From contig NYZY01000097.1 in the NCBI GenBank assembly GCA_002687335.1, positions 1 through 22,478 of the forward strand: a stretch of DNA of 22,478 bases. Reading direction: 5' to 3'. The stretch comes from Chloroflexota bacterium. Lineage in GTDB: Bacteria > Chloroflexota > Dehalococcoidia > UBA1151 > UBA1328. Both the position numbers and the translations under genes were made by a program. This document shows positions 1-6,730 of the stretch, piece by piece (the stretch's first letter is position 1; each line of letters begins with the position of its first letter). A model generated the notes under the pieces. The model was not told the origin of the DNA and did no database searches. It saw only the letters and a list, made by a program, of their open reading frames with translations.

Positions 1-1
1 C

Positions 2-643
2 AACTATGGACAAAGGACATATGATTATGAAGAATCTTGTATCAGAAAGATTTCAGAGATTCTATCAGCACCCCTCAAGATCATCGACCTTCGGTGGCTT
101 GGAGAAATCAGTACTTCGGTGCTTGCACATTCTGATCAAATTATTGGTGAAACTAAGGTGGATGATCTCTGGCGGCCTGAGAAGGCAAGAGAACGAATCC
201 TCAAGTGGTGGGATCCATGTAGAAATGCCGTCCTTCTTCTAGTAGCTCTAGCACATGCTGAGTCGTATTATATTTCAAAGAAAAGCCGTTATGATGTATA
301 TATTGGGATTAGGAGAGAAACGCCTGTGGCTATGAAAGATAATACGCCTGAGTTCATGGAGAAAATGAATGAGCTAGCTGAACAGTGCACTCACCACGGT
401 GGTTATAGACTCTTAGCTCCTCTTATTACCAAAGATAAAGACATGGTTGTAAAATTAGGCGAAGAACTCGGAGTGCCCTGGGAATATACCTATAGTTGCT
501 ATGCAGGTGCTACTTTCAGAGAGGTTGGAGGGAAAACTTTGCCAGTACATTGTGGCATCTGCTCCAACTGTAAGCGAAGACAACTCGCCTTTGAGGGTGC
601 CGGTGTTAACGATCCTTCCGTATATGCAACAATCCCGGTCTAA
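2..643 (+). CDS. queC: 7-cyano-7-deazaguanine synthase QueC, 5'-truncated by window edge
   Basis: Converts 7-carboxy-7-deazaguanine to 7-cyano-7-deazaguanine (preQ0) with ATP and ammonia, the precursor of archaeosine in archaeal tRNA. The frame is open from base 2, so the start and the N-terminal PP-loop (SGGxDS) lie outside the window. What is visible: the YGQR motif at the very start, a GEIST segment, the WWDPCRN segment equivalent to the family's W-x-P-x-RN, and near the C-terminus the zinc site made of one Cys followed by CGICSNC, then the GVNDPSVYA tail typical of QueC. ATG codons inside the gene (for example at 119) are not the real start, because the conserved YGQR segment lies upstream in the same frame. 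It converges with the NikR-like gene on the other strand, with 83 bases between the stops. Identification is firm from motif order. Confidence 0.93.
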   Translation, partial: NYGQRTYDYEESCIRKISEILSAPLKIIDLRWLGEISTSVLAHSDQIIGETKVDDLWRPEKARERILKWWDPCRNAVLLLVALAHAESYYISKKSRYDVYIGIRRETPVAMKDNTPEFMEKMNELAEQCTHHGGYRLLAPLITKDKDMVVKLGEELGVPWEYTYSCYAGATFREVGGKTLPVHCGICSNCKRRQLAFEGAGVNDPSVYATIPV

Positions 644-726
644 TTGAGTACTTTGACATATGCGGCTAGAATTTGTGCGACTGTGTATTAGCTAAATTGA
701 CGAACAGTATCTGTCTATGCAGTCTT

Positions 727-1140
727 TCAGGATTTTTTGTCTATAGGTACTAAGGTATATCTGACTTGTTGGATACCTCGCATAGCCTTGATTTTTGCAA
801 CAAAGCTTAGAACCTCATGCGTTGGTCCTTCGGTAATAAAAATCTCAACGCAGAAGGGCTCTGCCAAGTGTATGTGAAAGTTACCGGTAACAATCTCGTC
901 GAAGTCGTGTCTCAATCGCGTTAATCGCTCGTCAACTATGTGGTTCTTCTGGCCAGAAATAGCAGTAATAGTTGCAGTTACGTTTCCTGAATGTAGCTCA
1001 TTTAGCTCGTGATCTGAAAGATAAGAACGAATGGCATCCCTGATGGCTTCTGACCGGCTTGAGTAGCTTCGTTCGCGTACTAGGGCATCGATTTTCTGGA
1101 GCAAGTCATGATTCATAGACATGCTAATTATTGATGTCAT
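727..1140 (-). CDS. nikR: NikR-type nickel-responsive ribbon-helix-helix regulator
   Basis: 137 residues, the normal NikR length. Residues about 1-45 form a ribbon-helix-helix DNA-binding domain (short beta strand IISMSM, then two helices with the RSEAIRDAIR pattern). Residues about 53-135 form the ACT-like metal-binding domain. All four nickel ligands of E. coli NikR (H76, H87, H89, C95) have counterparts with identical spacing: H78, H89, H91 and C97, in the context GNFHIHLAEPFC. The protein should therefore bind a metal, presumably nickel, and DNA as a tetramer. No nickel transporter, hydrogenase or urease gene is visible, so its regulon is unknown. A perfect palindrome sits one base in front of the ATG and suggests autoregulation. 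It lies downstream of the FAD oxidoreductase on the same strand but has its own AT-rich promoter region. A cobalt- or other metal-responsive relative cannot be excluded. Confidence 0.9.
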   Translation of the reverse strand: MTSIISMSMNHDLLQKIDALVRERSYSSRSEAIRDAIRSYLSDHELNELHSGNVTATITAISGQKNHIVDERLTRLRHDFDEIVTGNFHIHLAEPFCVEIFITEGPTHEVLSFVAKIKAMRGIQQVRYTLVPIDKKS

Positions 1141-1141
1141 G

Positions 1142-1156
1142 TTACCAAGTTGGTAA
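1142..1156. promoter_or_regulatory. Perfect 7-1-7 palindrome, candidate NikR operator
   Basis: TTACCAA-G-TTGGTAA, both arms perfectly complementary, ends one base before the nikR ATG (minus strand). A TATA-like AATATTTATC (minus strand, 1165-1174) lies about 25-30 bases upstream of the ATG, so transcription would begin inside or at the edge of the palindrome. A bound dimer would block initiation. The operator role is inference. Confidence 0.6.
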
Positions 1157-1164
1157 AACTTCTT

Positions 1165-1174
1165 GATAAATATT
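1165..1174 (-). promoter_or_regulatory. Candidate TATA box of nikR
   Basis: Minus-strand AATATTTATC lies in a very AT-rich stretch, about 25-34 bases upstream of the nikR ATG. This is the distance expected for an archaeal promoter that gives a leaderless or nearly leaderless transcript. No purine-rich ribosome-binding site is visible between it and the start. Confidence 0.4.
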
Positions 1175-1274
1175 ATTAATTATTTAATATTCATGATGAG
1201 TGTTTAATAATCAAAAAACTAACAGAAATCATTAAGCATTCCAAATTGTCATATGATTTAGCTGGTTCTGTGTC

Positions 1275-2441
1275 CTACTCATTTACTTCTTGAACGCGTG
1301 ACATGACCAACGCTTCGTTTATCAGCTTTCCTTCATTGAAACGTGTAGGTAAGAAAGGTTTCATCAGATCAGGTGTTTGGTTTTTGAGAATATGTTTTGC
1401 CATCAGCTCTCCTGAGAAGGTTGACATCAGGAAGCCGTGACCGCTGAACCCACTTGCAACAAAAAGTCCTTCAGGCCATGCCGGATCACGACCCATGATC
1501 TGACTGTGATCAGGAGACATATCATAGTAGCCAGACCAAGTACGAAGTATCCGGAGATTCCTGAAACTTGGAATAAGCTTTACTCCAGCAAGTGACATAG
1601 CTCTTAGCCATTCAATCCGATTTTCTAAAGGCGAAAATTCTTTTGTGGGATTTAGGCCCATGCTCATCACGATCTCTCCTCTAACCATCTGTCCTGCATA
1701 GAAACCGTCTTTCATACTGATGGTAAGTGGTTTCAAAAAAAACTTCACAGGCTCGCTTACACAGATTTCTCTGCGCTCGGGCTCTACAGGGACATTTAGC
1801 CCAGCCATTTTCATCACCGTCCCAGTATATGCTCCCCCTGCTACTACCACGGTCTCTGCTTCAATGGGTGAAGTAGCAGTTGTATCTACTCCCCTCATCT
1901 TAGATCCTGAAACGTTCATCCGTATTACCTCTGTATTTTCAAGGAACTTCACGCCGAGTCTAGAAGCTGCGTGATAGAAACCATAAGCTATTGAGTCATG
2001 ATGCCCTCGTCCATTTTGTGGTCCGTAGAAACCACCAATAATTCCATCCATGTTAAGATAGGGCCACCGTCGCGTTACCTCCTCTCTTTCTAACAAGTCC
2101 CCAGAAACCCCAAGACTTTCCCACATTCGATTTGCTTTCTCAAAGGACTTCCATTGCTCTTCATGATAGATGAGCCACACATATCCATCACGGGCAGCAA
2201 TGGGATTCCATCCTGTTAGAGAAGGTAGGGCATTCAGTCTCTTAACGGCCTCTATTGCAAAACGTGTGTTTTCAGGAGCACCGAAGTGAACGCGAAAATG
2301 ACTAGCATTCCTCGTACTCGAGCCGTAGTTTAATTTCGTTCTATCGATGACGAGTATTTTTTTTGTGCTAAACCGGGCTAAGTGGAAAGCGATTGATAGC
2401 CCTACTAGGCCACCACCTATAATTAGAATGTCTGTCTTCAA
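1275..2441 (-). CDS. FAD-dependent oxidoreductase, DAO / sarcosine-oxidase-beta-like
   Basis: 388 residues, the usual size of D-amino-acid-oxidase-fold enzymes (glycine oxidase, sarcosine oxidase, SoxB). The N-terminus MKTDILIIGGGLVGLSIAFH is a classic Rossmann dinucleotide-binding motif (GGGLVG at residues 9-14) and fixes the start. It is followed by an E/D-ending strand (VIDR) and GSSTRNASHFR, matching the G-A-S-xRN-x segment that contacts the flavin in sarcosine oxidase beta-like proteins. The C-terminal motif GLFVASGFSGHGFLMS is the second FAD contact region. It probably oxidises a small amine or amino acid, but the substrate cannot be read from sequence. It follows the molybdenum hydroxylase gene by 43 bases on the same strand, so the two are probably co-transcribed. 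No partner subunit of heterotetrameric sarcosine oxidase is nearby. Confidence 0.85.
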   Translation of the reverse strand: MKTDILIIGGGLVGLSIAFHLARFSTKKILVIDRTKLNYGSSTRNASHFRVHFGAPENTRFAIEAVKRLNALPSLTGWNPIAARDGYVWLIYHEEQWKSFEKANRMWESLGVSGDLLEREEVTRRWPYLNMDGIIGGFYGPQNGRGHHDSIAYGFYHAASRLGVKFLENTEVIRMNVSGSKMRGVDTTATSPIEAETVVVAGGAYTGTVMKMAGLNVPVEPERREICVSEPVKFFLKPLTISMKDGFYAGQMVRGEIVMSMGLNPTKEFSPLENRIEWLRAMSLAGVKLIPSFRNLRILRTWSGYYDMSPDHSQIMGRDPAWPEGLFVASGFSGHGFLMSTFSGELMAKHILKNQTPDLMKPFLPTRFNEGKLINEALVMSRVQEVNE

Positions 2442-2484
2442 TGCCTAACATTACCGCCTAGATATCCAGGAAAAACGAAAAGAT

Positions 2485-4875
2485 TTAGGTTTGTGTAGGC
2501 CTCCCAATGGCCCGGATCGGAATTTCCTTCATAATCTTTTCCGCAGTTATAGGTAAATCATGGAATCGAATGCCAACGGCGTCGAAGACGGCGTTGCCAA
2601 TAGCTGGAGATGGCGATATAACGCCTCCTTCCCCAACTCCTTTGGCTCCATAAGGACCGTCGTTGAAGGGAGTCTCCAGTATTATGGTCTTCAGAGCCGG
2701 AACATCAAGAGAACCTGCGATCTTATAGTCTTTCAAGTCAGGATTCATTATTGTACCGTTTTCCAACACAAGTTCTTCGTAGAGACTTGTAGTGTAGCCC
2801 AAATAGGCGCCTCCTTCTATCTGTCCTTCCAAGAGCTTTGGATTAATAGCTCTGCCAGGCTCTGTCCCCAGGATCATCTTTAGAACTCTTATTTGTCCTG
2901 TTTCTTCATTTACTTCGAGCTCTACCCCGGTAGCCACTGCATCATAAAATGAGGCTGCACGCTCTGTGGAGCATTGTCCAGTTTCAGGGTCTAAAGATCC
3001 CACCTCTTGTTGCCAGGTTGCTCTACCAAAAATATCCTGTCCAGGCATGAAACCCCCACTCCTAGTTTTGCTCCAAACGAACAAATCTCTAAGGGCGACT
3101 CTTTGATTTGGTTTTTCCTTGTGGTAGACTTCACCACCCTGAAGCTCCAAGTCCTCGGCTCTTGCACCTATCTTGAGAGCAGCCTTCGCAAGGATCTGTT
3201 CTCTTAAATCCAAAGCTGCTAATCGAACAGCATTCCCGTCGTTATACGTCTGTCTTGTGGAGAACCCTCCGTCGGCAAATGGTGTCAGAATAGTATCTGG
3301 CATCACTACTTTCACTTTATCCAATGCTAGGTTAAGAGTCTCAGCTGTAATTTGAGACAAAATTGTATGGGCGCCAGTTCCCATATCGATTGTGCTCGTC
3401 CAAACCTCTGCTGACCCTTCATCAGTTAACTTGACGTAGGCAGACGATGCAGTTGGGGCTAGACTCCATTTGTGTGCTATAGCTATACCTTTGCCTTGCA
3501 ACCAAGGGCCGTTACGTGTGCTTCCGACCCCTCTTTGCATCCCCAATGTCAGTCCAACCTCTTTTAGCAGCCCTTTGTAGTCCACAGGGTAGACTCTTTC
3601 TCCTAGCGCGTTGACATCTCCCTCTTGGAGAAGATTTTTCATCCTTATTTCAAGTGGGTCTAAGCCCAATTTCTCAGCTATCTTGTCCATCTGAACCTCA
3701 ACGGCCCAGCTAACCTGACCAGCACCAAATCCTCTAAACGCTCCTCCTTGTACCTGATTTGTATAAACCCGATACGCCTCAAATTTGAAGGAAGCAATGT
3801 CATAGATCGTTGCTCCAGTGACGCATGATCTAGTAACATTGTTGCCAAAGCCGCCTGAATAGGCACCTCCGTTCAAGATTACCTTCATTTCTCTGGCTAT
3901 GACGGTCCCGTCACTCTTGACGCCGTCTTTGATGTAGATCACGAAAGGATGCCGTACATGGGTTGTTGAGAAGGTCTCTTCTCGGGTCAAACCAAGTCGT
4001 ACGGGTCGACCAGTTCTTTTGGCAAGAGCGACAGTAATTGGGCCTACATGAGTCGTAGTCTTATTGCCAAATGCGCCGCCAACATGTGGACCGACAACTC
4101 TAATTCTGTCAGTCGGGATTTGAAGAGCTTCAGAGATCTCCTGTCTCAATTGATAAGGGCATTGTGTGGATTCCCAAATCGTTACCTGATCATTTCTTTC
4201 CACTTTAGCGACTGATACGTTTGGTTCTAAATGGAAATGGTGAGCCATGTGTGAGGTGTAACGATTTTCGATAACAAAATCTGCTTCATGGAAACCCGCC
4301 TCTACGTTTCCTTTTCTAACTTGGAAGAGGTTAGAGGCATTTGGTAGGTGTGAAACCGCTCTAGCAGGATGTAGTGCTGCGGCCTTGTAGTTATGGAGAT
4401 CTGGATGAATTATAACTGGTGGGTTTTCGGATAGCGCTTCTTCGGGATCTAAGACAGCGGGGAGCTCTTGGTATTCCACTTCGATTAGTTCCAGTGCTTC
4501 TTCAGCGATTTCTATTGTATCAGCTGCTACCGCTGCTATTGGGTCTCCAACATAGCGTACGCGATCTGATGCTAGTATAGGAGTATCCTTGATTGCTACT
4601 CCACGAAGAATATTGGGGAGATCTCTATGGGTAAGTACAGCTCGAACGCCTAGAAGTTGTTCGGCTTGTTGAGTATCAATAGAAATTATTTTAGCGTGTG
4701 CTAAATGGCTACGTTTGAGCTTTGCGTGTAACATTCTTGGTAACTCAAAATCAAACCCATAGATCGTCTGGCCAGTAACTTTCTCTATAGAGTCTACCCT
4801 GATAACAGACTTTCCAATTATCTTAAATCCTGTTGTTTCTGCTGGTTCTCTAAAAATTTCCTGAACTTCCGTCAT
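2485..4875 (-). CDS. Molybdenum hydroxylase large (catalytic) subunit, xanthine dehydrogenase family
   Basis: 796 residues. Residues about 15-130 match the a/b hammerhead domain, followed by the molybdopterin-binding domain. Visible signatures: GGAFG at 266-270, GGAFRGFGAGQ from 377, and the active-site GVGEGG with catalytic Glu749. It lacks the AYxCSFR active-site loop of form I CO dehydrogenase and has GAFRGFG instead, so it is closer to xanthine dehydrogenase, nicotinate dehydrogenase or 4-hydroxybenzoyl-CoA reductase-type large subunits. Enzymes of this kind hydroxylate aromatic heterocycles or aldehydes using water, with Mo-molybdopterin cytosine dinucleotide as the usual cofactor. The [2Fe-2S] small and FAD medium subunits, normally adjacent, are absent on both sides. 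A GGGAG sequence lies shortly upstream of the ATG. It is the first gene of a probable two-gene operon with the downstream FAD oxidoreductase. Confidence 0.92.
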   Translation of the reverse strand: MTEVQEIFREPAETTGFKIIGKSVIRVDSIEKVTGQTIYGFDFELPRMLHAKLKRSHLAHAKIISIDTQQAEQLLGVRAVLTHRDLPNILRGVAIKDTPILASDRVRYVGDPIAAVAADTIEIAEEALELIEVEYQELPAVLDPEEALSENPPVIIHPDLHNYKAAALHPARAVSHLPNASNLFQVRKGNVEAGFHEADFVIENRYTSHMAHHFHLEPNVSVAKVERNDQVTIWESTQCPYQLRQEISEALQIPTDRIRVVGPHVGGAFGNKTTTHVGPITVALAKRTGRPVRLGLTREETFSTTHVRHPFVIYIKDGVKSDGTVIAREMKVILNGGAYSGGFGNNVTRSCVTGATIYDIASFKFEAYRVYTNQVQGGAFRGFGAGQVSWAVEVQMDKIAEKLGLDPLEIRMKNLLQEGDVNALGERVYPVDYKGLLKEVGLTLGMQRGVGSTRNGPWLQGKGIAIAHKWSLAPTASSAYVKLTDEGSAEVWTSTIDMGTGAHTILSQITAETLNLALDKVKVVMPDTILTPFADGGFSTRQTYNDGNAVRLAALDLREQILAKAALKIGARAEDLELQGGEVYHKEKPNQRVALRDLFVWSKTRSGGFMPGQDIFGRATWQQEVGSLDPETGQCSTERAASFYDAVATGVELEVNEETGQIRVLKMILGTEPGRAINPKLLEGQIEGGAYLGYTTSLYEELVLENGTIMNPDLKDYKIAGSLDVPALKTIILETPFNDGPYGAKGVGEGGVISPSPAIGNAVFDAVGIRFHDLPITAEKIMKEIPIRAIGRPTQT

Positions 4876-5194
4876 CCGGGAACTCCCAACATTGTTACTT
4901 CGTGGAATTCAATTTAAGGCTTCGTTCAAACTGTTGTAATGCGATCTGAGCTAGAAAATAATACCTAAGCTCCAAACATGAAAAATCCAAGTCTATAATT
5001 TCAAAGGAGTGTCACTCGCGAAATGATTCTCATAGTTACATTAGCGTTATCTTGAGTTTACACTCTTGAAAACATGACTAACTCTTGTACCCAACCGCGG
5101 TGAAGAATGTGGGCATTGGTATTGAGAGACCAGAGCTCGAAGACATCCCGAGAAAGATTCCTTCGGATCTGACATCAACTGTATGATATGGTAG
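4876..5194. other. 319-base intergenic region with divergent promoters
   Basis: Separates the minus-strand molybdenum hydroxylase from the plus-strand 115-residue gene. It holds the TATA candidate at 4910-4919 and two small dyads, GAGTG-T-CACTC (5007-5017) and GAGT-TTAC-ACTC (about 5054-5065). A 33-codon open frame (TTG 5085 to stop 5184-5186, ending in IERPELEDIPRKIPSDLTSTV read in two parts) has a coding-like composition, but no recognised family or ribosome-binding site. I do not call it a gene. Confidence 0.5.
4910..4919 (-). promoter_or_regulatory. Candidate TATA box of the molybdenum hydroxylase operon
   Basis: Minus-strand CTTAAATTGA lies 35-45 bases upstream of the ATG at 4875. A purine-rich GGGAG lies between it and the start codon, which fits a short leader carrying a ribosome-binding site. 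Assigned by position and composition only. Confidence 0.3.
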
Positions 5195-5542
5195 ATGATA
5201 TTTTTGTCTAGTGATATAGAAGTAAGGACTCTTGAAAAATTAATTGGGGCTATAGAGGAAATTAAGAATGGGTTAGATCCAGAAATCCTTGCTAGATGGT
5301 ATCAAGCTGTAGAAGCAGACGCCAAGACTATTTCTCCAGATGCGCTTCGAGAAAGCATTGCTGTAATCCGCGACCCAGTTATAACGTTAAAGTTCGAGTT
5401 CAAAGCTTCTAGACGAGTAGTACCGTATGTTATCAAAGCAATAGATCGAAATCTTCCTTTAATGCCCTTTGCCACGGGTCTCTATTTTCAAAAACTCAAG
5501 GAGATGATGGAGCTGGAGGAATTCCGACAACGGTACAAGTAG
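5195..5542 (+). CDS. Conserved-looking hypothetical protein, 115 residues
   Basis: I do not recognise a family. The frame has a stop immediately upstream of the ATG (TAG 5192-5194), so the start is ATG 5195 or an internal codon. The protein is predominantly helical: an amphipathic helix at about 11-26 (LEKLIGAIEEIKNG), helix-forming segments up to about 60, a basic patch FKASRR, then a more hydrophobic part (VIKAIDRNLPLMPFATGLYF) and a charged C-terminal helix ending in RQRYK. No Cys pairs, signal peptide or transmembrane segment. A T-rich stretch follows the stop. Amino-acid composition looks like a real protein. It lies upstream of the NAD kinase on the same strand, with 139 bases between. 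Confidence 0.6.
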   Translation: MIFLSSDIEVRTLEKLIGAIEEIKNGLDPEILARWYQAVEADAKTISPDALRESIAVIRDPVITLKFEFKASRRVVPYVIKAIDRNLPLMPFATGLYFQKLKEMMELEEFRQRYK

Positions 5543-5576
5543 ACGATCTGCCACAATGGTATAAATCCTGATTAAG

Positions 5577-5588
5577 TATTTTTTTATT
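5577..5588 (+). terminator. T-run terminator candidate
   Basis: A run of seven T within TATTTTTTTATT, 35 bases after the stop of the 115-residue gene. Archaeal RNA polymerase terminates at such non-template oligo-T tracts. No hairpin precedes it. Confidence 0.45.
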
Positions 5589-5681
5589 AGTCCATTAGCA
5601 CAACACTGTCTTGGTATTCAGCGTTACTAACGTGTAAAAGTTTGATTTGTTGAATTATTTTTCTTTGATGTTGGAGTGTGA

Positions 5682-6504
5682 ATGAAAACTGAAGGCCTGT
5701 GCGAAACTCGATCCCCGTGGTTCTAAAATAGACGTCACTAAAATTATACAGATTCTTTCGAAGGCGGGAATTGAATATTCAACCCATAAGCCTGACTTTG
5801 CAGTAGTAGTCGGTGGAGACGGTGTTTTCAATTATTATCTACGTCTTCTGAAGATACCGCTTCTTTTGGTAGGAGTTGGTAATAGAAACGCGGTAGGGAG
5901 TAAGGCGTACATGGCTGAAACGTATCTTAGTGAGCTTCCTGTCACCCTTGAGAAACTCGCTGAACGTAAATACAAAATCGAAGAGAAAAAGGGACTTCGA
6001 GTTTCAGCTGGTCAAAAAAAAGGTCATATTTTCACGGATATGTACTTGGAGCGAGGTCTTGATAGTAATTGTTTGCGCTACAAGGTAATAGTATCTGATA
6101 GAGATTTTTCATTCATAGATTATAGTATTAGTAACGGTGTAATCATAACTACTTCCCTTGGATCTACTGGTTACTATTCTGCGTTAGATAAGCTACTTAG
6201 TACCAAAAAGTTAGATACGAAGAAGTTTTCGCGGATTCGTGAAGAAGAGATAGGAATTTGTCATATTCTTCCAACTTTTACTCAGCGCAGAAAGAACGAT
6301 GTTCCTGGCCATGTAGATCCTCATCAACCGCTTCGATACACGGTGCGTTATGGAGCTAAGATTGAAATTAAGCTTGTCAGATGGGGAGATGCTCGTCTTT
6401 ATGGCCTTACTACAAACATTCGAGGTATCCGAATAAAGTTAGATGACGTGGTAAGGATTGGCCCATCGGATCGTGTGGCAAAGCTCGTCCGCGTAGTGAG
6501 TTAG
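5682..6504 (+). CDS. nadK: NAD kinase with an apparent +1 frameshift right after the start codon
   Basis: Phosphorylates NAD to NADP. Signatures: the GGDG motif at 5812-5823 (residues 44-47 of the repaired protein) and NGVIITTSLGSTGYYS, matching the family's DGVIVSTPTGSTAYS. The GGDG frame runs back to a TGA at 5683-5685 without any ATG, GTG or TTG before TTG 5866, which lies after GGDG and would delete it. The only sensible start is ATG 5682, in another frame, preceded by GGAGTG about 5-6 bases upstream. Removing one A from the AAAA run at 5685-5688 joins it to the body and gives MKLKACAKLDPRGSK as N-terminus, matching the first strand of NAD kinases, and 273 residues in total, a normal archaeal length. 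Either a sequencing or assembly error, or a genuine defect. The rest of the frame is intact to the stop. Confidence 0.82.
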
Positions 6505-6588
6505 GTACTTGCGTTATACTTTTGATGGTGTTGATTCACTTAAATTATCTTCTGTATCTATTCTATAATGTCGGGAAGGGGCCGGGAT

Positions 6589-6599
6589 ATCTAGCCGAA
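6589..6599 (+). other. Probable second tRNA intron, 11 nt, at position 8/9 or 9/10
   Basis: The extra bases ATCTAGCCGAA (or the equivalent shifted by one, since both borders are A) separate U8 from the D stem. Removing them gives a standard TA linker. A relaxed bulge-helix-bulge can be drawn: C6583-G6597, G6584-C6596 and G6585-C6595, then a G-G mismatch, with an outer helix of GGGC (6579-6582) and GCTC (6601-6604). It is weaker than the first intron because of the mismatch. Confidence 0.55.
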
Positions 6600-6623
6600 A
6601 GCTCAGCCTGGTTAGAGCGCCAG

Positions 6624-6642
6624 CCTCCACAAAGAAGGCGTC
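6624..6642 (+). other. tRNA intron, 19 nt, at position 30/31 with bulge-helix-bulge
   Basis: Central 4-bp helix CGCC (6618-6621) with GGCG (6637-6640). Three-base bulges AGC (6622-6624) and TCA (6641-6643), each cut after the second base. The outer helix is GAG (6615-6617) with CTC (6644-6646). This is the substrate geometry of archaeal tRNA-splicing endonuclease. The position is non-canonical, the usual site being 37/38. Confidence 0.85.
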
Positions 6643-6730
6643 ACTCATAATCTGGAGGTCGGGGGTTCGAAACCCCCTCCCGGCACCTAAATGATAAATG
6701 AGATTCTGAGATAGTTTTGAGGGATATGTT

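Larger units (their letters stand above)
6581..6685 (+). tRNA. tRNA-Met(CAT), elongator type, with one clear and one probable intron
   Basis: Acceptor stem GCCGGGA (6581-6587) pairs fully with TCCCGGC (6678-6684), with discriminator A6685 and no encoded CCA. T arm: GGGGG-TTCGAAA-CCCCC at 6661-6677. D arm: GCTC (6601-6604) and GAGC (6615-6618). The anticodon arm is restored only when 19 bases are removed: exon CCAG (6620-6623) joins ACTCATAATCTGG (6643-6655), giving a perfect 5-bp stem CCAGA/TCTGG and loop CTCATAA, anticodon CAT, U33 and A37. A further 11 extra bases lie between acceptor and D stem. The mature molecule is 75 nt. The G1-C72 pair argues against the initiator (A1-U72 in archaea). 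A tRNA-Ile with modified CAT is the alternative. Confidence 0.9.

Noticed and set aside
119..643. queC starting at the ATG at 119
   Set aside because: Conserved QueC residues (YGQR, GEIS) are encoded upstream in the same frame, so the gene extends beyond the left edge.
5007..5065. Two short GAGT...ACTC dyads in the 4876-5194 gap as an operator pair
   Set aside because: The arms are only four to five bases long and the spacing differs between the two. They could easily be chance.
5085..5186. 33-codon frame with coding-like composition before the 115-residue gene
   Set aside because: No ribosome-binding site and no recognised family, and a minus-strand frame of similar length overlaps it. Not enough to call a gene.
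6620..6636. tRNA-Trp (anticodon CCA) reading of the intact anticodon region
   Set aside because: The contiguous CTCCACA loop gives a C-T mismatch at 31/39, C at position 37 and needs an intron without a good bulge-helix-bulge. The CAT reading after removal of 6624-6642 gives a perfect stem and intron structure.
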